Positions 59,301 through 64,000 of a stretch of 64,000 bases of DNA are shown here, in pieces. The translations under genes and the position numbers were made by a program. This DNA is from Salvia splendens (taxonomy: Eukaryota > Streptophyta > Magnoliopsida > Lamiales > Lamiaceae): contig NC_056044.1 of NCBI RefSeq assembly GCF_004379255.2, positions 10,828,001 to 10,892,000 of the forward strand. Direction: 5' to 3'. A model generated the notes under the pieces. That model searched no databases. It was not told the DNA's origin and worked only from the letters and a program-made list of their open reading frames with translations. The stretch's first letter is position 1, and every line of letters starts with the position of its first letter.

Positions 59301-59984
59301 TAGTCTGAATTTTTCAGCATAGTTTGTTATGGCACACTAACAAAGCCAAAGTATTTGAAGGCTTTTGCGTCCGAATATGAGGAAGAAGAGGCTGCGAGGG
59401 AGAGATGGCTAATGAGTTTGTCAGCTTCACTGGTCGGGGATGGGAAGAAGTCATTCTTGGATGCTGTTTCCAAGTGCCTGAGGTTAGGGAAGCCAGACTT
59501 GGTGAGGGTGTGTCTGACAACAGTGGCTTGGTTGAGCTTCTCACTCGCCTCATTGCACGACACGAGACATCAGGTTTCCGCCTTCTCTGCTCTAATATCT
59601 CCACTCAAGCAGTACCTCGAGTATGGGGTGCTAGTCGAGCAAAGGGCTCTCGCTGCACTTTCTCTGCTAAACTTCAGTACAATTCCAGGTCAGTTGTTTT
59701 CTTGCTAATATCGACCTTTTCGCAATGAGCAAAGTTTTAATATGCTTTCCAGAAGCCCCCGCGAGGCGTAAACCATAAAAGCACAAAAGAAAACATATGA
59801 AAAGAGTCGAGAGACAAAAAAACAAAACTATCTGTTTCGACTCAAGTGTGCGTTTCGCTTTCCAGAATGCCGGATATTGCTGATGAAGATTGGCGATGAG
59901 ATCGGTCCTTCGTTGGATGAGCTAGCAGAAGTAACATGGACCGCTACGGAGCTGTATACAATCATATATTGCCAAAGGAGGTAG
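56315..59984 (+). CDS. U-box E3 ligase of the LIN/CERBERUS type, without WD40 repeats
   Basis: Likely E3 ubiquitin ligase. Seven exons fit: 56315-57874, 57943-57994, 58077-58728, 58800-58944, 59026-59268, 59346-59688, 59866-59984, giving about 1037 residues. The N-terminal half (DEAAVKAIISIISGHAKRFL, LRFSACAHLYLSVIYVLQKK, LPDLWEHLFLPHLLHLKVWY) matches the conserved region of legume LIN/CERBERUS. The U-box is at about residues 556-630: YSIPKDFVCPLTGLLF, PVTLETGETFEQETIADWF, CPVTRKTLQ. ARM-like helices follow (VLLLAELVCFN, LLILGGFFSS, LAALSLLNFS) to the stop after YTIIYCQRR. The C-terminal WD40 repeats of LIN are absent, and about 2 kb downstream holds none. The start could be 56315, 56327 or 56402 (MAMSLEELLAEEGF). 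The exon-6 acceptor was chosen because the upstream TTTTCAG at 59317 gives a stop. Confidence 0.85.
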
Positions 59985-61067
59985 AAGTTATCCCTGGAAA
60001 GAAACACCATTGTCTTTCTTTCATGTGAATTTTCAGTAGTTGTCCTTTTTTAAATATGAATCTTCAGTTGCAGATTTGCCTTGCAATTGAAAATTCAGCC
60101 TTCTTACATCTTGATTATTTTAAATATCTTGAATCTATGAAACTTTCAATGATCACCAATCCAATATTATCTATATTAGCCAATACAACATAATAATTCA
60201 CTTTTGAATCAATCCATGTTTTATAACATAGGGTAACAAACTAATTGCACAAATTACAAAATAAGGATACCAATACTAACTGCTTTCTAATATAGGAGTA
60301 ACATATTATGTCTTACTTTTAGTATCGGAAAATTTATAATATCTCTAATTCGTTATGTACAAACCAAAAAGTAGAGTTGTTTACTTATTATTCTAAATTA
60401 AATCTTAAAGGAGATAGAGCTGTGACAAGTGAAAATGAAAGAGATGAATGAAGAGAAAAAAATAGGAGTGAGAGATAGGCGAGGTGGAAAAAAGGATGAA
60501 TAATATGCGGAATTTATTTTTAATTTTTTAATTAATTAAATTAAATGACATTATTTTAATTGTCAGTAGGTTTTAGTTTTGCCATATCAGTTTTAATTAT
60601 TCTTTAGAAGAGAAATAAGAAAATTCAAAAGTTTATGTAATGTATTCAAAAAATAAAATTCAAGAAAAAAATAAAAAAAAAATATTGAAAGTTTGTGTAT
60701 TTACAGATTCAAAAATGGTATTACAAATCACAGAGTTTGAAAAATTCGCCATCATCTCGTATTTTTAAATTTGGGCCAAATCGACGTTAATGTGTCACCA
60801 AAATTTCTATGTTAACAATGTGTCAAGAAGCAAAAATGACATTGTGTTAATAACTCTTAGAAAATAATTCAAGTCGATCTCACACTTTTAAAAAAGTGGA
60901 ACTATTCACAATTAACCCATTTTCTTAATTTGAACAAAAATCAGAGCTAATGTATCAACTGAAAATATCTACATGAACAAAAAAACGAGAGCATAAAACA
61001 ATGTTCTGATAATCCAAAAGAAAAAGATATTCATTGTTATTTTTAATTGTTATCTCTTCTCTTCCTT

Positions 61068-61153
61068 TCTTTTCTCCCTTGTGCAAAGATAGTAAGACGT
61101 TAATTTAATTTCTTTTCTCCCTTGTGCAAAGATAGTAAGACGTTAATTTAATT
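61068..61153. repeat. Two tandem copies of a 43-bp unit
   Basis: TCTTTTCTCCCTTG starts at 61068 and 61111, each followed by TGCAAAGATAGTAAGACGTT and AATTTAATT. The copies appear identical, so the duplication is recent. Confidence 0.93.
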
Positions 61154-61285
61154 TGGATGATAAAAAAAATTATATTTATTTTTATAAATAATTGAGAAAA
61201 AAAATAAAATTTCATAATTTAATAGCTATTCTATTTTACAATCTAAATGAATAGAAAAAAGTTACTATGTGGATTTAATTAGATA

Positions 61286-61493
61286 CTCCATCCGTTTCAT
61301 AGTAGTGGCGCCAAATTTTCATTTCGATATGTTGTATAGTAGTGGAATCATTTACTTTTTAGTAAAAGTCAACACATTTACTTTACTCTCTTTTACTTTA
61401 TTTTTCTCTTCATCTTTCTATAATTTTTATTTCCTACTTTATTATTTATTTAATTAATTCAGTTAATACCATCGCGGCGGAAGTGGAAGGAGT
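61286..61493. mobile_element. Stowaway-like MITE
   Basis: Starts CTCCATCCGTTTCATAGTAG and ends GGCGGAAGTGGAAGGAGT, imperfect inverted ends with TA on both sides. Inner words match the MITEs at 14130 and 38110 (TTACTTTATTTTTCTCTTC). Confidence 0.7.
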
Positions 61494-62074
61494 TATGAGT
61501 TACTCCTAATAACGTACTTACATGCCAACAGGTAGGCCAACCCAATAGTTGTCCAGAATATCCATCATTGGTAAAATTGAACGAATTAAAGGGAGACAAG
61601 AATACCTTGCTTTTCTTCTTTACGTATTGGTAATAAACCTAAGAGATAACATTGATTTAACAACAACTGCACGGCTCCAAGAAACTTAGCGTTCATTCCA
61701 AGTTGACACAATTTTTACATTACTGTTTTGCACTTGAGAATTGAGTAAACACAGAACATTGATTTACAAAAAACTTATCCTTCATATTTTCAAATGATTG
61801 TCAACAACGAATTTTTGTTTCCTTCAATACATTTGGTATTAGCGAATGAAATATACCCACGCGCGTGCGCCAAGGCATCTTTAATCAGCATAAATTATAT
61901 CCCATTATATTCGTTGTGCATCCGTAATTAGCGACATCTCTATACTTGATTAGCACCCATCTTCACGGGAATAACTATTCTTATTAATTCCTTATTTTTT
62001 ATATACAATCCCCTAATCAAATCAAATCAAATCAAAAGAAGCAATGATCACACACATACCTCTACACGTGCGTG

Positions 62075-63106
62075 TCAGAAATCCGTTATCGACACGTCAT
62101 CATCCGACGACGACCGTAACGGCGACGGCGGCACCTTCACCCTCCGAAAGTGCTCCGTAATATCAATCTCACCTTCCCCCACCACCTCCTCCGACGGCAG
62201 AAACGGCGGCCGCACGACTTCCGTCAGCAGCTCCCACCTCAACCCCCGAAAGAAACGGTGCTCCATTATCTCCGCCGCGCCCCTCCAGTACCCGAGCCGC
62301 CGCGCCGGGTCCTTCTCCAGCAACTTCCCGATCAAGTCCGTCAGCGCGTCGGCCTTCCCGACGCCGACGCGCTCCGGCCGGGATATCAATATTTTCCGAA
62401 ACGTCTCCCTGCGGTTCCTCCCCTTAAACGGCGTCGTCCCGTACATCATCTCGTAGGCGAGCACTCCCATCGCCCACCAGTCGACGGAGAAGTCGTGGCC
62501 GTCGCCTCGGATGACCTCCGGGGCGACATACTCCTCCGTGCCGACGAACGAGTTCGAGCGCTCGTCGGCTGGAGAAACGCGCGCGCTTTTCGGTTTCATA
62601 TGGCACGTGCTTCGCGGGGGGAGGTCACGTGACAGGTCGAAGTCGGTTAGGGTGACGTGGCCGGACAGCTGGATGAGGATGTTTTCGGGCTTGAGGTCGC
62701 GGTAGGCGATGCCCTGGTGGTGGAGGTGGTGGAGGGCGAGGAGGATTTCGGCGAGGTAGAAGCGGATGGCGGCGGGGGAGAAGACGTGGTCGTTTTGGCG
62801 GTGGCGGAGGGCGTTGAGGTCGCCGCCGGGGCAGAAGGGGATGCCCCACCAGATGAATTGGTCGTCCTCGGAGGAGCAGATGAGGTGGGGGAGGAAGGGG
62901 TGGGGGGAGAGGCGGCGGAGGAGGGAGATTTCGTGGCGGGCGCGGCGGTCGGCGGAGGATTTCTCGACTACCTTGAGGGCGAAGGGAGAGTCGCCGGAGT
63001 TGTCGTGGACGAGGAATACTGTGCCGGTGGCGCCTTTTCCGAGTACCTTCACGGCTCGGAGGCTGTGTATGTCATGCGCCGGCGCTCCACTTTTATTGCT
63101 ATCCAT
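62075..63106 (-). CDS. UCN: AGC-VIII protein kinase, UNICORN (UCN/UCNL) type
   Basis: Serine/threonine kinase of the plant AGC2 group, 343 residues in one exon. UCN restrains growth during ovule and organ development in Arabidopsis. Motifs: glycine loop GKGATGTV (23-30), ALK with Lys45, helix-C Glu59, FCPGGDLNALRHRQ (91-104), catalytic YRDLKPEN (135-142, Tyr for His), and TDFDLS (154-159). DFD in place of DFG marks AGC-VIII kinases. A short insertion of about 27 residues (CHMKPKSARV inside) separates it from the activation segment GTEEYVAPE (189-197). The protein ends VSITDF, a degenerate PDK1-docking motif at the extreme C-terminus. I chose MDSNKSG at 63106 because the upstream ATG at 63139 precedes a poorly conserved extension and lies close to the TATA box. 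OXI1-type kinases are the nearest alternative. The GC-rich coding strand creates many opposite-strand frames. Confidence 0.92.
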   Translation of the reverse strand: MDSNKSGAPAHDIHSLRAVKVLGKGATGTVFLVHDNSGDSPFALKVVEKSSADRRARHEISLLRRLSPHPFLPHLICSSEDDQFIWWGIPFCPGGDLNALRHRQNDHVFSPAAIRFYLAEILLALHHLHHQGIAYRDLKPENILIQLSGHVTLTDFDLSRDLPPRSTCHMKPKSARVSPADERSNSFVGTEEYVAPEVIRGDGHDFSVDWWAMGVLAYEMMYGTTPFKGRNRRETFRKILISRPERVGVGKADALTDLIGKLLEKDPARRLGYWRGAAEIMEHRFFRGLRWELLTEVVRPPFLPSEEVVGEGEIDITEHFRRVKVPPSPLRSSSDDDVSITDF

Positions 63107-63151
63107 ATTAGTGATTTTATTTGGGCTACACCTACACACGAGTGGAGAATT

Positions 63152-63163
63152 TAGATATATATA
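63152..63163 (-). promoter_or_regulatory. Probable TATA box of the UCN-like gene
   Basis: The minus strand reads CCTATATATATCTAAA about 50 bases before the chosen ATG at 63106. That would put transcription start near 63125-63130 with a very short leader, and it supports the downstream ATG over the one at 63139. No experimental support. Confidence 0.4.
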
Positions 63164-63164
63164 G

Positions 63165-63385
63165 GAATGTTATCACGTCCGACTTCTATACAAACTCCAA
63201 ACTATGATCTGGACCGTTAGAACAATATAAAATATCAACGTAATGTCAACAGTTGATGTTGTGTTGAAATTGTATTGACATCAAAACCTTTAAATTTTAC
63301 ACTGTGTTGACATTGTATTGATATTGTATTGAAAAGTTTGAAGTTTGTATAATATATGAGTTTGCATTTTATCACTACCCTAATA
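63165..63385. mobile_element. MITE in the promoter region of the UCN-like gene
   Basis: Carries CTATACAAACTCCAAAC, GTCAACAGTTGATG, TTGACATCAAAACCTT, ACACTGTGTTGACATTG, GAAGTTTGTATAATATATGA and GTTTGCATTTTATCACTACC in the same order as the MITE in intron 3 of the PAP12-like gene. Inverted ends are recognisable but worn. It starts next to the probable TATA box. Confidence 0.7.
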
Positions 63386-64000
63386 AGATGGAGGGATTAC
63401 TTATTTGCGGATGGATTAAAATGGAAAAATAAGAGTATTATTCACTAGACAAGGTGGGCCTTGTGTGTTGCTGCTATTCTGGATATGGGAGTTAGTGCGC
63501 TGCTCTGCCACTGAACCTAGTGGATTTAAACTTTAATAAAGAGCTGATTATTCAACTTAATATCAGGAGATTGTCTCCCGTGTGCGTGTGCGTGTGCGCG
63601 CTGCGAGAACCACTGAAACTTAATTTAATTAGTGTAAATACTTTAATTAGTCAATCAATTTCATACTCCGGAGTTATAAGATCAATAAACTGTAAAGGAA
63701 AGCACTAGAACTTCTTAGTTAATTTCATAAATAGTTAGTACTAAATTACGATGCACGAATCAAATTGGTTATCAAAATTTGACATATAGGATTTTAATCT
63801 TAGCGGCACAAATTATTTTTAACATTTGTTGAGAGTTTACTATAATTTTCTCCGCCATCTCAAAAATGAGTAGTCCATAATACATGATTAAATTACCAAA
63901 ACCCTACACGTTATAGTCAAAGTCACACACATAAAAGCAATGATTTACATTGTTCCAAAATATTTAGAGATGACGTGAAAACCAATTATATAAATATACA
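63386..64000. other. Right-edge spacer, no gene recognised
   Basis: AT-rich with a short GTGCGTGTGC microsatellite near 63580-63600. It may contain more of the UCN-like promoter. No coding similarity seen. Confidence 0.4.

Larger units (their letters stand above)
59985..62074. other. Intergenic region between convergent LIN-like and UCN-like genes
   Basis: AT-rich, no coding sequence recognised. It holds a perfect 43-bp tandem duplication at 61068-61153 (TCTTTTCTCCCTTGTGCAAA start) and a MITE at 61286-61493. Both neighbouring genes end here, so it contains two 3' UTRs. No WD40-coding exon for the LIN-like gene was found. Confidence 0.6.

Noticed and set aside
62150..63164. Long plus-strand open frames up to 165 codons opposite the kinase
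   Set aside because: They mirror the GC-rich kinase codons. The minus-strand frame has all kinase motifs.

Overview
This is plant nuclear DNA: spliced genes with GT-AG introns, AT-rich spacers, an R1-type NLR family and a dense layer of LTR retrotransposons, CACTA, MULE, hAT and Stowaway-like elements. The R1-like NLR and the repeat style suggest an asterid, probably Lamiales (Salvia-like). That placement is inference, not proof.

Layout. 1-13 kb is a decayed FAR1-type MULE region: the transposase is broken by two related long LTR-like insertions in opposite orientation, and a second, minus-strand transposon ORF lies downstream with a hAT MITE inside it. 13-15 kb holds small MITEs. 15.7-18.2 kb is a frameshifted R1-like NLR on the minus strand. 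18.6-19 kb is a glutamate-receptor (GLR) fragment. 19.8-35 kb is a second NLR of the same type, split by a CACTA element of about 14 kb. Inside the CACTA sits a Ty1-copia element (perfect 5-bp duplication AGAAC), and inside that a Ty3-like LTR element, so four layers are nested. 35-38 kb is a possible Harbinger-like element with a Myb/SANT fragment, a minisatellite with two alternating periods and a GRF zinc-finger ORF. 38.9-51.2 kb is a second mosaic: GLR fragment, copia fragments, a second CACTA copy carrying nested solo LTRs, and a copia element whose LTR ends 73 bp before the next gene.

51-63.1 kb is the gene-bearing part. It has three genes that look functional: an 11-exon PAP/fibrillin plastid-lipid-associated protein (PAP12-like, 387 aa, frame closes exactly), a U-box/ARM protein of the LIN/CERBERUS type without WD40 repeats (about 1037 aa), and an intronless AGC-VIII kinase of the UNICORN (UCN) type (343 aa). 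PAP12 and UCN homologues are also close neighbours in Arabidopsis (At1g51110 and At1g51170, from memory), which supports both identifications and suggests old microsynteny.

The three intact genes show no sign of forming a pathway. No tRNA, rRNA or CRISPR was seen. I found no convincing new system. The most unusual signals are the recurrent TAATGTA motif in the MULE region, the 112/91-bp array, and the nested break-up of the NLR locus.
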